This document shows, in pieces, positions 52,899 to 61,582 of a stretch of 64,000 nt of DNA. Every line of letters starts with the position of its first letter. Position 1 is the stretch's first letter. Origin of the DNA: an uncultured Oscillospiraceae bacterium. GTDB lineage: Bacteria > Bacillota > Clostridia > Oscillospirales > Oscillospiraceae. The notes beneath the pieces were generated by a model. It worked only from the letters and a program-made list of their open reading frames with translations, made no database searches and was not told the origin of the DNA. The position numbers and the translations under genes were made by a program. The stretch is taken from NCBI GenBank assembly GCA_934512135.1, contig CAKSWT010000006.1:62001-126000 (forward strand), in the 5' to 3' direction.

Positions 52899-52904
52899 AA
52901 TTCT

Positions 52905-53024
52905 TGCTGCCAGAGACAGCAGGTGGCCGTTAGGCCGTAATTCCTGCCGAGGATAGCACATCATTGTTTACTTGACTGTAACGGTTTTGTGTCCTCGTGC
53001 CGCTCTGGTACGAGGACATTTTTT
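52905..53024 (+). promoter_or_regulatory. Ribosomal protein L10 leader with attenuator
   Basis: The conserved L10(L12)4 binding region contains AGACAGCAGGTGGCCGTTAGG and TAATTCCTGCCGAGG, in parts. A terminator stem GTCCTCGT/ACGAGGAC with a T6 run (53019-53024) follows. Excess L10 complex would promote termination before rplJ. Confidence 0.9.
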
Positions 53025-53040
53025 CTGGAGGTGACATTTC

Positions 53041-53559
53041 ATGCCTAACGCTAAGGTTCTTGAAAGCAAGAAGGCCACCGTTGCTGCCATGTCTGAGCAG
53101 TTCAAGGGCGCAACCGCTGGTGTTTTTGTGGACTACAAGGGCATTACCGTGGATCAGGATACTCAGCTTCGTAACCAGTTCCGTGAAGCCGGCGTTCACT
53201 ACAGCGTCGTGAAGAACACCCTGACCCGGCTGGCCGCTCGTGAGAACGGCTTCGATTTCGATGAGGTGCTCAACGGCACGACTTCCTTTGCCGTGACCCA
53301 GGGGGATCCCATTGCTCCTGCCCGTATCGTCAGCCAGTTTGCCAAGCAGAACAAAATCCTTTCCATTAAGGGCGGTTTTGTTGAGGGCAAAATGGTTTCC
53401 GTGGAAGAGCTCAACGCCTTCGGCGAGCTGACTTCCAAGAACGATCTGGTGGCTCAGGTGCTCGGCACCCTGCTTGCTCCCATCAGTTCCCTGGCCTTTG
53501 TGCTGGATCAGATCCGGCTGCAGAAGGAAGGCCCCGAGGCTGCACCCGCAGCAGAATAA
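53041..53559 (+). CDS. rplJ: 50S ribosomal protein L10
   Basis: A 172-residue L10 beginning MPNAKVLESKKATVAAM, with TAGVFVDYKGITVDQD and the rRNA-contact helix YSVVKNTLTRLAA. The C-terminal helix (QVLGTLLAPISSLAFVLDQI) binds L7/L12 dimers. It is followed by rplL and preceded by its leader. Confidence 0.97.
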   Translation: MPNAKVLESKKATVAAMSEQFKGATAGVFVDYKGITVDQDTQLRNQFREAGVHYSVVKNTLTRLAARENGFDFDEVLNGTTSFAVTQGDPIAPARIVSQFAKQNKILSIKGGFVEGKMVSVEELNAFGELTSKNDLVAQVLGTLLAPISSLAFVLDQIRLQKEGPEAAPAAE

Positions 53560-53593
53560 TTACAACAAAATCTGTTAAATGGAGGAATTTACA

Positions 53594-53971
53594 ATGGCTA
53601 GCGAAAAGATTACTGCTATGATCGAAGAAGTTAAGACTCTCTCCGTGCTGGAGCTGGCTGAGCTGGTTCACGCTCTGGAGGAGGAGTTCGGTGTTTCCGC
53701 TGCTGCTGCCGCTGCTCCCGCTGCTGGCGCTGCCGCTGCTGCTCCCGCTGAGGAGGAGAAGACCGAGTTCGACGTGGTCCTGAAGGAAGTCGGCGCCAAC
53801 AAGATCGCCGTCATCAAGGTTGTCCGCGAGGTCACCGGTCTGGGCCTGAAGGAGGCTAAGGCTATGGTCGACGCCGCTCCCGCCACCGTCAAGGAGGCTG
53901 TTGCCAAGGCTGACGCCGAGGCCATGGTCGAGAAGTTCAAGGAGGCTGGCGCTACCGCCGAGCTGAAGTAA
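53594..53971 (+). CDS. rplL: 50S ribosomal protein L7/L12
   Basis: A 125-residue L12. The N-terminal dimerisation domain ends near 35, an Ala/Pro-rich hinge covers about 38-55, and the C-terminal factor-binding domain contains KIAVIKVVREVTGLGLKEAK. It recruits translation GTPases. GGAGG precedes the ATG at 53594. Confidence 0.98.
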   Translation: MASEKITAMIEEVKTLSVLELAELVHALEEEFGVSAAAAAAPAAGAAAAAPAEEEKTEFDVVLKEVGANKIAVIKVVREVTGLGLKEAKAMVDAAPATVKEAVAKADAEAMVEKFKEAGATAELK

Positions 53972-53989
53972 TTTTTACTTCTCCCTTTC

Positions 53990-54019
53990 CCGCCGTCCCG
54001 TTTGGGGCGGCGGTTTTTT
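53990..54019 (+). terminator. Terminator of rplJL
   Basis: CCGCCGTCCC pairs with GGGGCGGCGG (one G-U), followed by six T residues. Confidence 0.9.
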
Positions 54020-54186
54020 CTGTTTTCACACAAAATCTTCACAAAATTTTACCCATTTCCCGGAAAACTATATTTGCAATTGGAACCGCGTCTGTGTATA
54101 ATGTACCCATATACAAACTATCCTGCGGGATTTTTTGTGACAATTTACTGATTCAGTCAGCACATCTGGAGATAGGAGCGATCACT

Positions 54187-55146
54187 ATGGAGATCAAAGA
54201 AATCCGTTCCGTTGCCAAGCGGATCAACGATAATATCAGCCGTCTGCTCATTGGCAAGCAGCAGGAAATCGACCTGGTGCTGGTGTGTCTGTTTGCCGGG
54301 GGCCACGCCCTGCTGGACGATGTGCCCGGAACCGGAAAAACGGTCCTGGCCAAAAATCTGGCCCAGTCCATTGACTGCGACTTTAAGCGCATCCAGTTCA
54401 CCGCAGACCTGCTGCCCTCTGACATCACTGGTCTGAGCGTCTATAACCAGAAAACCGGAGATTTTGATTTCCAGCCGGGACCTGCCTTCACCAACATTCT
54501 TCTGGCCGACGAGATCAACCGAACCACCCCCCGGACGCAGTCCGCTCTGCTGGAGTGCATGGAGGAAAAGCAGATCACCGTGGACGGAGAAACCAAGGCC
54601 TTGGGCGCCCCCTTCTTCGTCATCGCCACCCAGAACCCGGTGGAGTCCTCCGGCACCTTCGCCCTGCCGGAGGCCCAGCTGGACCGGTTCCTGATTCGCC
54701 TGACGCTGGGCTATCCCACCGCCCAGGAGAGCGTGAACATCCTCTCCAATTACATCCACGGCTCCCCCAAGGTTCGTCTGGAAGCGGTCGCCTCCGGCGC
54801 CGATATTACCGCCATTCAGGAGGCCATTTCTGCCGTTCAGGTGAGCCAGCCCATTCAGCAATACATTGTGGACCTGGTGGAAGCCACCAGGCGCCACGAG
54901 GACATTGAACTGGGAATCTCCACCCGGGGGATGCTGGCCCTGCTGCGCTGCTGCCAGGCCTATGCCGCCATTCACGGCCGGGACTATGTGCTCCCGGACG
55001 ACGTAAAGGCCCTGGCTGCGCCGGTGTTCGCCCACCGCCTGATTCTGAAGGTCAAGTACAACTCCGCCAACAAGGCCACAGAATTGATCCAGCGGCTTCT
55101 TACCACCGTCCCCGCCCCCACCGAGTCCACCACGGAAAAGCTGTAA
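54187..55146 (+). CDS. MoxR-family AAA+ ATPase
   Basis: A 319-residue ATPase with Walker A VPGTGKT near residue 45, Walker B ILLADEINRTTPRTQSALLE, sensor 1 VIATQNPVE and the C-terminal helical lid. MoxR proteins act as chaperones that activate partner proteins, often ones with VWA domains. The DUF58 gene 12 bases downstream is its usual partner. The ATG at 54187 follows AGGAG. Confidence 0.93.
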   Translation: MEIKEIRSVAKRINDNISRLLIGKQQEIDLVLVCLFAGGHALLDDVPGTGKTVLAKNLAQSIDCDFKRIQFTADLLPSDITGLSVYNQKTGDFDFQPGPAFTNILLADEINRTTPRTQSALLECMEEKQITVDGETKALGAPFFVIATQNPVESSGTFALPEAQLDRFLIRLTLGYPTAQESVNILSNYIHGSPKVRLEAVASGADITAIQEAISAVQVSQPIQQYIVDLVEATRRHEDIELGISTRGMLALLRCCQAYAAIHGRDYVLPDDVKALAAPVFAHRLILKVKYNSANKATELIQRLLTTVPAPTESTTEKL

Positions 55147-55158
55147 GGGGCGGATGTT

Positions 55159-56277
55159 ATGACTGCTGCCGTCTGGCTGATCCTGATTGTGGGGCTGTTT
55201 GCGATTCTCCAGTCCCGCTACTACAGCAAAGTCAGCTTCAAGAAGCTGCACTATAATCGCAAAATCAGTAAATCCGCCGTATTTGAGGGAGAGAGCCTGG
55301 ATCTGGTGGAGATCATCTCCAACGCCAAGCTGACTCCGATTCCCTGGCTCCGGGTGGAATCCAGACTGTCTCCCTGGCTGCGCTTCCGCTCCCAGGAAAA
55401 CCTGGAGATTATGGATGACCGCTTTCACCGCAGCGCATTCTTTCTCCGACCCTACAGCCGGATCACCCGACGCTACCGGGTCAAATGCCTGCGCCGGGGA
55501 TACTACGATCTATCCATTACCTCCCTCACTGCCGGTGACATCTTTGGTCTGAGCACCGTAAGCCGGGAGGCCCGGTCCGACGCCAAGCTATTCGTCTATC
55601 CCAGCATCCTTGCGCAGGATGAGCTGCCGGACCAGGCGCTTCGGTGGCAGGGCGACGTCAGTGTAAAGCGCTGGATCTTCCCGGACCCCATTCTCATCAA
55701 CGGGATTCGGGGCTATCAGCTGGGAGACAGCCGCAAGGATATTCACTGGCGGGCCTCTGCCCGAACCGGCTCCCTCCAGGTCAAGACCCACGATTACACC
55801 GTGTTTCCCCGGCTGATCCTCATCTTCAATATCGAGCCCGAGGACAACTTCTGGGGCCAGCTGACCCAGCGGCAGATGGAGGAAATGGAATACGGCATCC
55901 GTGTGGTGGCCACCCTTTGCAACTGGGCCATTGTAAACAATATGGAGGTGGGCCTCTATTCCAATGCCACCCTTTCCTATGGGCCGGACCTGCCCATTGC
56001 CATCCCCCCCGCCTGCAACGCCATCCAGATGAATCACATTCTTGAGACGCTGGCGGGACTGGAGCTGAAGGAACGGGAGTCCATCTATCGGACGGTGGAG
56101 CAGCTGGTGGAAAACGACACCACCGAGGCGGATATTCTTCTGTTCTCCACCTTCTGGAACGATTCTCTGGAATCCCGGGCCCAGGCGCTCCGCAGGAAGG
56201 GCAACTCCGTGACCCATCTTCCCCTGAGAAAGGAGGCGGTGAACTTTGAAGCTGACACCTCAGCGGACGCTGTCTGA
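55159..56277 (+). CDS. DUF58 domain protein
   Basis: A 372-residue protein. A short N-terminal hydrophobic segment is followed by an extended beta region. The DUF58 core is GDSRKDIHWRASARTGSLQVKTHD near 195, in parts. A VWA-like segment with a DxS-type site could not be confirmed. It is the partner of the MoxR ATPase. The next gene overlaps it by 32 bases. Confidence 0.85.
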   Translation: MTAAVWLILIVGLFAILQSRYYSKVSFKKLHYNRKISKSAVFEGESLDLVEIISNAKLTPIPWLRVESRLSPWLRFRSQENLEIMDDRFHRSAFFLRPYSRITRRYRVKCLRRGYYDLSITSLTAGDIFGLSTVSREARSDAKLFVYPSILAQDELPDQALRWQGDVSVKRWIFPDPILINGIRGYQLGDSRKDIHWRASARTGSLQVKTHDYTVFPRLILIFNIEPEDNFWGQLTQRQMEEMEYGIRVVATLCNWAIVNNMEVGLYSNATLSYGPDLPIAIPPACNAIQMNHILETLAGLELKERESIYRTVEQLVENDTTEADILLFSTFWNDSLESRAQALRRKGNSVTHLPLRKEAVNFEADTSADAV

Positions 56278-57562
56278 GACCATCAATTTCCTGCTGGCCC
56301 TGCTGTTTGTGATTCCCCTAGGGGTCCTCATTGAGCAGCTTTGCGGCTATCCGCTATTCCGCTGCTGTCTGGTCCCCGCCACCGCGGTTTTGGGCCACAT
56401 GACCGGGCGGCTGTCCATGCGCCGCAGCGCCGGACAGGCCATCGCCCTCTGCATCGCCGGTGTCCTGCTGGCCGCCCTCTCCGGCATGCTTTGGAGCTGG
56501 GGTTTGGGAACCGCCACGGCGCTTTTGACCATGCTGTCTGCGGGCTTTGCCCTGTTCTTCTATTTCACCGCCCGGAAGGCCGCCTATACCATCTACGCAC
56601 CCATGGCCATCGGGGGAATTCTCCTGCATCTGGTGATTCTGCTGTGCTGCGAAGGCTTCCACTGGGATTCCCAGGTTCGGCGGTTCACCAGCGCCGTGGC
56701 CATCTGCTTCTTTCTGCTGACCCTGTTCTCCTTTAGTGCCAAAGGCCTGCGTAAAAGCCTCCATCGATCCGGCAGTGACAAAGGGGTGGCCTATCCCCGG
56801 GGCATGCAGATGGGGAACTTTCTGCTGGTCACAGGATTTATCCTGATTGCCGCGCTAATCTCCAATATCTATCCGATTTTTCATCTGTTTTCCCGGTTCT
56901 TTTCGGTGATTTTAGCGGGAATTCTGGCCTTTGTGGCGTACCTCTCCCAGTTCTTCTACCACCGGACCCTCACCGGAGCCGACGATCCCCAGTCCACCGT
57001 CCCCCCCTCCTCCGAGGACAATATCATGAACGTGGCTCCCCGAGGCGAAGCCGGTTGGGTCACCCGGGCGGTGGAGGTCTTTGCCTTCCTCTGTGTGGTG
57101 CTGGTGCTGATCTATGCCGCCTATCGGCTGTGCCAAAAGCTCCGGGCCTCCGGTGTGCATCTTCCCGGCTTTCTTCGAAACCTTCGGGACCGATTTGCGC
57201 CTGTGGAGGAGGAGGACTATGTGGACGAGGCCGAAAGTCTCTTCGATCTCAAGGAAATGCTCTCCGATGCCCGCGGCAATGTGCGCAAGGCCCTGAAAAA
57301 GCTCCGAGAACGGCCCCAGCGTCTGGAGGATTTTCAGGATCCACGCATGAAGATACGCTTTGTATTCCAGCAGCTGCTGAAAAAAGCCAAGCCCCGGGAC
57401 CCCGGTGCTTCCTCCATGACGCCCAATGAGCTCAACCAGAAGGACTTTGGCGGTCAGCTCACGGAGTTTATGGACTATTACAATCAGGCTCGGTACTCTG
57501 ACGCCCCGCTCCCTCAGGACGCCGCCCAGTGCGCCAAGGCCGTGCTCAAGGAAAACGGATAG
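56246..57562 (+). CDS. Membrane protein with DUF4129-like C-terminus
   Basis: A 438-residue protein with about eight hydrophobic helices in residues 15-235, another near 272-292, and a charged cytoplasmic tail. The tail segment IRFVFQQLLKKAKPRDPG...TPNEL resembles the DUF4129 motif that closes transglutaminase-type membrane proteins, but the transglutaminase domain itself is absent. TTG 56246 follows AAAGGAGG by 8 bases, within the end of the DUF58 gene. With MoxR and DUF58 it makes a cell-envelope operon of unknown purpose. Confidence 0.75.
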   Translation: MKLTPQRTLSETINFLLALLFVIPLGVLIEQLCGYPLFRCCLVPATAVLGHMTGRLSMRRSAGQAIALCIAGVLLAALSGMLWSWGLGTATALLTMLSAGFALFFYFTARKAAYTIYAPMAIGGILLHLVILLCCEGFHWDSQVRRFTSAVAICFFLLTLFSFSAKGLRKSLHRSGSDKGVAYPRGMQMGNFLLVTGFILIAALISNIYPIFHLFSRFFSVILAGILAFVAYLSQFFYHRTLTGADDPQSTVPPSSEDNIMNVAPRGEAGWVTRAVEVFAFLCVVLVLIYAAYRLCQKLRASGVHLPGFLRNLRDRFAPVEEEDYVDEAESLFDLKEMLSDARGNVRKALKKLRERPQRLEDFQDPRMKIRFVFQQLLKKAKPRDPGASSMTPNELNQKDFGGQLTEFMDYYNQARYSDAPLPQDAAQCAKAVLKENG

Positions 57563-57564
57563 AC

Positions 57565-57601
57565 AAATCCCGGCGAAGGAAGCTCCTCCGCCGGGATTTT
57601 A
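57565..57601 (+). terminator. Terminator of the MoxR operon
   Basis: AAATCCCGGCG pairs with CGCCGGGATTT, followed by TAC. It also sits at the end of the convergent beta-helix gene. Confidence 0.8.
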
Positions 57602-57607
57602 CTGTAT

Positions 57608-59695
57608 TTATGCCGTAACCACAATTTCGCCGGTGTAAACCTTGCCAGCCTCAGGCACCACAGCTACGCCGTCCACCGTCACCTTGCCGTGAATGACGCT
57701 GTCTGCGGAGACCTCCAGCCGGGTCAGATAGTTGGTCCCCTGGGGGGTCCAGCTGGAGCCTCCAGCGAGCTTGACCCACACGCCGTTATTCACGGTGGGT
57801 GCGGGAATATTGGTCACTGCCCCCAGATAAGTGGCATTCTTCGAGACGATGCAGCCCAACTCCGGCTTCCGCTGCTCCCCACCGATGACCACCAGATTCC
57901 CCTGGTCGTCATACTTGGGAGTAAAGTAGAACTTGGGCTCGGGCATCGGAGGCATCTCTCCCATATCGGGCATCTCGGGCATACCACCCATATCCGGGGC
58001 TTCTCCTTCCATGGGCATGGGAGGCCCGAAGGAAGGCTTCTCCCAGGTTCCGTCGATCTCATAGCCCTCGCCATTGACAGGGATTCCTCCGTACTGGTTG
58101 TCCGCCGGAGCCATGTAGTAGGAATACCGGTCGTGGACCGCCACAGAGGAGGTGCAGGCACCCTGGATGTCGCAGGCCTCAAAGTCCAGAATCAGGTTCT
58201 GTCCCCACCAGATCATCCCCTCGCCATTGGTGGCGGCGGCGATGCTGTTGTAGAAGCTGCCCTTCAGCGCCGTCCCGTTTTTCTCATTGCAGTCCGCAAA
58301 GTGCAGCTGGGGATCGCTGATCATGTTCTTGACATCAAACTTCCGGAACAGCTTCTGATCCTTGCGGTTGTAGTCGTAGGGATGATACCCCGGATCCTTC
58401 TCCACCGGTGCATGGGGGTCAATGGGCTCCGAGAAGGCAGGGGTGCCCATGCCGGGGTCATCGCAGGTCATCAGCTGGGCAATGACCCCCTTATCGGAGA
58501 CGAATTTGCTGTTCTTCACGTCAATAACCGGGGTGCAGGCCTTGATGAGGAATGCCGCTCCCTGGGTGTGGAAGGTGGAATCCTGGACCTCGGTAACACC
58601 GCAGGCCGGCAGCGTCTGGGCGGTATCGTCCTGGGCCCCGGGGACATAGCGGACGTTGTTGGTCTTGTGATACATCACGCCGTATCTGGCAGTCACCTGG
58701 GAGCCCTCATACCAGCCGGCAGTGGCGTGCTCATTGGCCACCACAGCCGCATAGGTCATGCCGTACCGCTCCGTCTCATAGTCATAGGACATGCCGGAAT
58801 CCCGCATGTTCTTTTTCAGGGCCTCGAACTGCTGGGAGTGATTGCCGTCGCCCACCACGCAGTGGTAGAACCGGTTGCGGCAGCCACCAATAGAATAGGT
58901 GGCATAGCAGCTGGGATCCTTGGTGCCCTCTGTGGTCACGTCGATCACGGAATCCCTGACCTGCATCTCAATGGAGTATTTGCCGAACTCCGTGGTGTCG
59001 CCGGTATCGTCCACAGAGAGAACGCCCCACCCGTCAGACAGGAGGATATCCTTATCATAATTCACATGGCAATATCCGTCACACATGGTGTCCCGGGCGT
59101 GGCCATCGGGGCTGATTCCCAGCATCCAGGGGCAAGAGGCCATGCCCTCGGTGTCCAGCTCATACTTGGAGCCGTTGGACTTAATAAAGGAGTTTTTCAC
59201 CTCCACGGTCAGCTCGTCCTGGGGATGGCTGCCGCCTACAAACACGCCGTGGCGGATGGCCCCTGCGCCGTCGTAGACGTAGCCGTCCACCTGGACCTTG
59301 GACTTGCCATACACCGCAATGCCTGCGCCATAGCCCTTAAAGTCGTTGCCTCCGGAGCCGTCGGCAGTCATGGTGAGGTCCTTCACGGTGTAGTCCGTGT
59401 CATGGATCATCACGCCGTTAAAGTGCTTGTTGTCGGAGTCAATCCGACCGCCGGTGAGGGCCGCTCCGTCATAGCTTGCCTCTGTCAGGGCGGAAACAAC
59501 ACTGTGCTCCTGGGATACCTTTCCCCCGTCCACAAACAGTGCCGTCCGGTAATCACAGCTGCCCTTTGTCATGCCGCCCTCGTACAGTCCGGTCTCCGGG
59601 TAGATTGGGGCGGTTTCACAGGCCACTGCCCCGGGGGTCCCGGCAGGGACCTCCTTGCCCTCCAGAATATAGGTAATCAGCTTCTTTTCGTTCAT
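57608..59695 (-). CDS. Large right-handed beta-helix-like protein with a Met/Pro-rich linker
   Basis: A 695-residue protein with no signal peptide or membrane helix. Residues about 40-520 are short, irregular repeats rich in Asp, Gly and Asn (IAVYGKSKVQVDGYVYDG, VKNSFIKSNGS, VQDSTFHTQGAAFLIKA, VIDVKNSKFVSD), the look of a parallel beta-helix. A linker near 565-600 contains about ten Met and many Pro (PPMPMEGEAPDMGGMPEM). A final domain about 600-695 is beta-rich (HGKVTVDGVAVVPEAGK). Function is unknown; adhesin, polysaccharide lyase or an intracellular scaffold are possible. It is divergent from an HxlR regulator. Confidence 0.7.
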   Translation of the reverse strand: MNEKKLITYILEGKEVPAGTPGAVACETAPIYPETGLYEGGMTKGSCDYRTALFVDGGKVSQEHSVVSALTEASYDGAALTGGRIDSDNKHFNGVMIHDTDYTVKDLTMTADGSGGNDFKGYGAGIAVYGKSKVQVDGYVYDGAGAIRHGVFVGGSHPQDELTVEVKNSFIKSNGSKYELDTEGMASCPWMLGISPDGHARDTMCDGYCHVNYDKDILLSDGWGVLSVDDTGDTTEFGKYSIEMQVRDSVIDVTTEGTKDPSCYATYSIGGCRNRFYHCVVGDGNHSQQFEALKKNMRDSGMSYDYETERYGMTYAAVVANEHATAGWYEGSQVTARYGVMYHKTNNVRYVPGAQDDTAQTLPACGVTEVQDSTFHTQGAAFLIKACTPVIDVKNSKFVSDKGVIAQLMTCDDPGMGTPAFSEPIDPHAPVEKDPGYHPYDYNRKDQKLFRKFDVKNMISDPQLHFADCNEKNGTALKGSFYNSIAAATNGEGMIWWGQNLILDFEACDIQGACTSSVAVHDRYSYYMAPADNQYGGIPVNGEGYEIDGTWEKPSFGPPMPMEGEAPDMGGMPEMPDMGEMPPMPEPKFYFTPKYDDQGNLVVIGGEQRKPELGCIVSKNATYLGAVTNIPAPTVNNGVWVKLAGGSSWTPQGTNYLTRLEVSADSVIHGKVTVDGVAVVPEAGKVYTGEIVVTA

Positions 59696-59771
59696 ATGTG
59701 CTGGTGCTCCTTCCTCTTAAAATATGCAGTGCATACCGGGGGAATCATCCTTTCCCGCAGTTTACGGCATT

Positions 59772-59800
59772 ATTATAATTCGAAACATCTCCCCCGTCAA
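59772..59800 (-). promoter_or_regulatory. Promoter of the beta-helix gene
   Basis: Minus-strand TTGACG and TATAAT with a 17-base spacer, 75 bases upstream of the start. Confidence 0.65.
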
Positions 59801-60056
59801 TCCTTTCGAACCCGAATCTTCACAATTGCAACGAAACCGCACATTTCCAACATTCCCACACGCTACAGCTTCTGCCGTCGACGGCCCCATTCCGTGCGCC
59901 CTCCCAGAATTGAAGGCCCAAGCGCAAGCAGCGTAGCCTTCGTCCGGTCCAATTCCTCTAACAGCATTCTTCCCTCCTGTTTGCACTTCTCCCGACAGAA
60001 CGGCCATGGCCCGCCTCCATCTCCGGCGAACCCACGCTCCACAGCCCACTTCCCTC

Positions 60057-60085
60057 TTGCCCGAAAAACCAAACTGTGTTACAAT
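60057..60085 (+). promoter_or_regulatory. Promoter of the HxlR-family gene
   Basis: TTGCCC and TACAAT with a 17-base spacer, about 33 bases before the start. Confidence 0.6.
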
Positions 60086-60117
60086 ATTTCATGATACCTT
60101 CGGGAGGTGAGCCAAAT

Positions 60118-60543
60118 ATGGAGACCGAACCCAGCGGCCTGGTTTTTGACATTCAAAAGGATCCCTACAACTACGTTATGCGCGTGGTATTCTGCCGGTG
60201 GAAGCCCTTTATTCTCCAGGCCATGGACACCGATGAGGTGACAAATTTCTCCCGGTTTTGCAAGCAGCTTCCCATCACCCAGAAGGTCCTGACGCAAAAC
60301 CTCAAGGCTCTGGAGCAGGACGGCTTGGTGGTGCGCACGGTCATTCCCGAGACGCCGCCCAGAACGGAGTACCGGCTCACAGACCGGGGCAAGTCCCTCA
60401 TCCCTCTGCTGGACGCCGTCTATGACTGGGGCTGGCACACCATGAAGGAGGAAAATCTGCCCATTGACGCCTTGGGCGAAATGTGGCACGGCTATCGGGA
60501 CCAGGAAGAGGACGTGATGTATCACCCATTCCAGCATAAATAG
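60118..60543 (+). CDS. HxlR/MarR-like winged-helix transcriptional regulator
   Basis: A 141-residue HxlR-type regulator. CRWKPFILQAM near residue 28 corresponds to the family's GGKWxxxIL start, followed by FCKQLPITQKVLTQNLKALEQDGLV and EYRLTDRGKSLIPLLDAV, shown in parts. One cysteine precedes the winged helix, but redox sensing is unproven. GGGAGG lies eight bases before the ATG. It may control the divergent beta-helix gene or the Sel1 gene that follows 30 bases later. Confidence 0.85.
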   Translation: METEPSGLVFDIQKDPYNYVMRVVFCRWKPFILQAMDTDEVTNFSRFCKQLPITQKVLTQNLKALEQDGLVVRTVIPETPPRTEYRLTDRGKSLIPLLDAVYDWGWHTMKEENLPIDALGEMWHGYRDQEEDVMYHPFQHK

Positions 60544-60573
60544 CCCACGGGCATTGAATACAGGAGGAAACCT

Positions 60574-61302
60574 ATGATCAGCGCAAAGGAATATTTTGAA
60601 ACATATCTCACCTGGAAGAAGAAGGAGTCCAATCTCCGCTCTGCTTCCTACACCTACGAATCCTACGCCACACTGGATATTCAGACCCTCCAGGCCGAGG
60701 CCGCCGCGGAAAATCCCGGCGCCATGGAGGAGCTTGGAGAGCGGTATCTCTTTGGTCTGGACGGCCTGAACGTGGACGCGGAGAAGGCCTGCCAGCTGTT
60801 CGCCCAGGCCGGTGCCGCTGGGGACCCCGACGCCATGCACATGCTGGCAGACGTCCACCGCACCGATGAGTTTGGCATGCTGGACTACGACCAATATTTC
60901 ACGCTGCTCAAGCAGGCCGCAGAGCAGGGATCCTGGAAGGCCATGTTCAATCTGGCCTGTGCCTACTACAAGGGCAAGGATGCCTATGACGGTCATGGTC
61001 CTGACCCTGACAAGGAGGCCGCCCTCAAATGGAGCATGAGCTGTGCAGTGATGACCATGAATCTGCTGGACCTGTTCTTTATCAACAAGTGCTCCAATGG
61101 CTTCACCGACTACCTCGACGGGGTATTTGCCCTGTTTGTCCAGTCCATCTGTGTCTCCGCCCGGCAGCTGATCCGGGGAGACGGCGTTCCCAAAAACGTC
61201 AAACGTGCCAAGGCCATGCTGGAGGACGCCCAGGCCTTCTACAAGCATTATTTTGGCGCCCAGTGCAGCGATTTTGGCTCTCTGCTGAAATACTGCCAGT
61301 AA
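60574..61302 (+). CDS. Sel1-repeat (TPR-like) protein
   Basis: A 242-residue all-helical protein. Sel1-type repeats start near residues 48 (AMEELGERYLFGLDG), 82 (AMHMLADVHRT) and 112 (AMFNLACAYYKGKD), with a final one near 205 (VPKNVKRAKAMLEDA). It has no signal peptide, so it is probably a cytosolic protein-protein adaptor. It is downstream of the HxlR gene on the same strand. The partner is unknown. Confidence 0.82.
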   Translation: MISAKEYFETYLTWKKKESNLRSASYTYESYATLDIQTLQAEAAAENPGAMEELGERYLFGLDGLNVDAEKACQLFAQAGAAGDPDAMHMLADVHRTDEFGMLDYDQYFTLLKQAAEQGSWKAMFNLACAYYKGKDAYDGHGPDPDKEAALKWSMSCAVMTMNLLDLFFINKCSNGFTDYLDGVFALFVQSICVSARQLIRGDGVPKNVKRAKAMLEDAQAFYKHYFGAQCSDFGSLLKYCQ

Positions 61303-61305
61303 GAT

Positions 61306-61580
61306 GACAAAAGGGGCTCCCTCGCCGGAGGGAGTCCCCTTTGTCAGTTTGTCAAGAACCTCGTAGAGTTTCGCCGCCACAGCGGCGAAAAAAGGTGAAA
61401 TCATTTTCCGCCGGGGCGTGTACATGGCGGAAAATACATCTCGGCCTGAAAGTGTGGCTTTTGTGCGCCCGGGGGGCGCACAAAAATGCGCGCATCAGGC
61501 CGCAGCCCCTTTGTCGGAAAAGCCTTCCGGCTTTTTCGACAGTCTCAAAAATGGGCTCCCTCGCCGGAGGGAGCCCATTT
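61306..61580. repeat. Dense cluster of seven hairpins (REP-like intergenic element)
   Basis: Seven near-perfect stems lie in 275 bases. H1 is 61306-61345 and H2 61369-61390. H3 is 61404-61434, and H4 (12-bp perfect) 61459-61485, enclosed by H5 (CGGCCTGA/TCAGGCCG, 61442-61502). H6 is 61512-61541 and H7 61549-61580. H1 and H7 share the core CTCCCTCGCCGGAGGGAG, so the cluster is bounded by two copies of one terminator-like palindrome. No ORF is credible inside. It separates the Sel1 gene from a convergent lipoprotein gene. Confidence 0.85.
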
Positions 61581-61582
61581 GT

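Larger units (their letters stand above)
59696..60117. other. Divergent region between the beta-helix and HxlR genes
   Basis: It carries promoters for both flanking genes, listed separately. A 34-codon minus-strand ORF near 59863-59967 (MLLEELDRTKATLLALG) follows AGGAGG. It could be a real small gene or the start of a lost one. No other gene is seen. Confidence 0.5.

Noticed and set aside
57689..60094. Plus-strand open frame of 801 codons opposite the beta-helix gene
   Set aside because: The opposite strand has a well-placed promoter and start; the composition of this frame (His, Val, Gly-rich) is typical of antisense shadows.
61306..61580. Hairpin cluster considered as a CRISPR array
   Set aside because: The palindromes differ from each other, spacing is irregular and there are no cas genes in the window.
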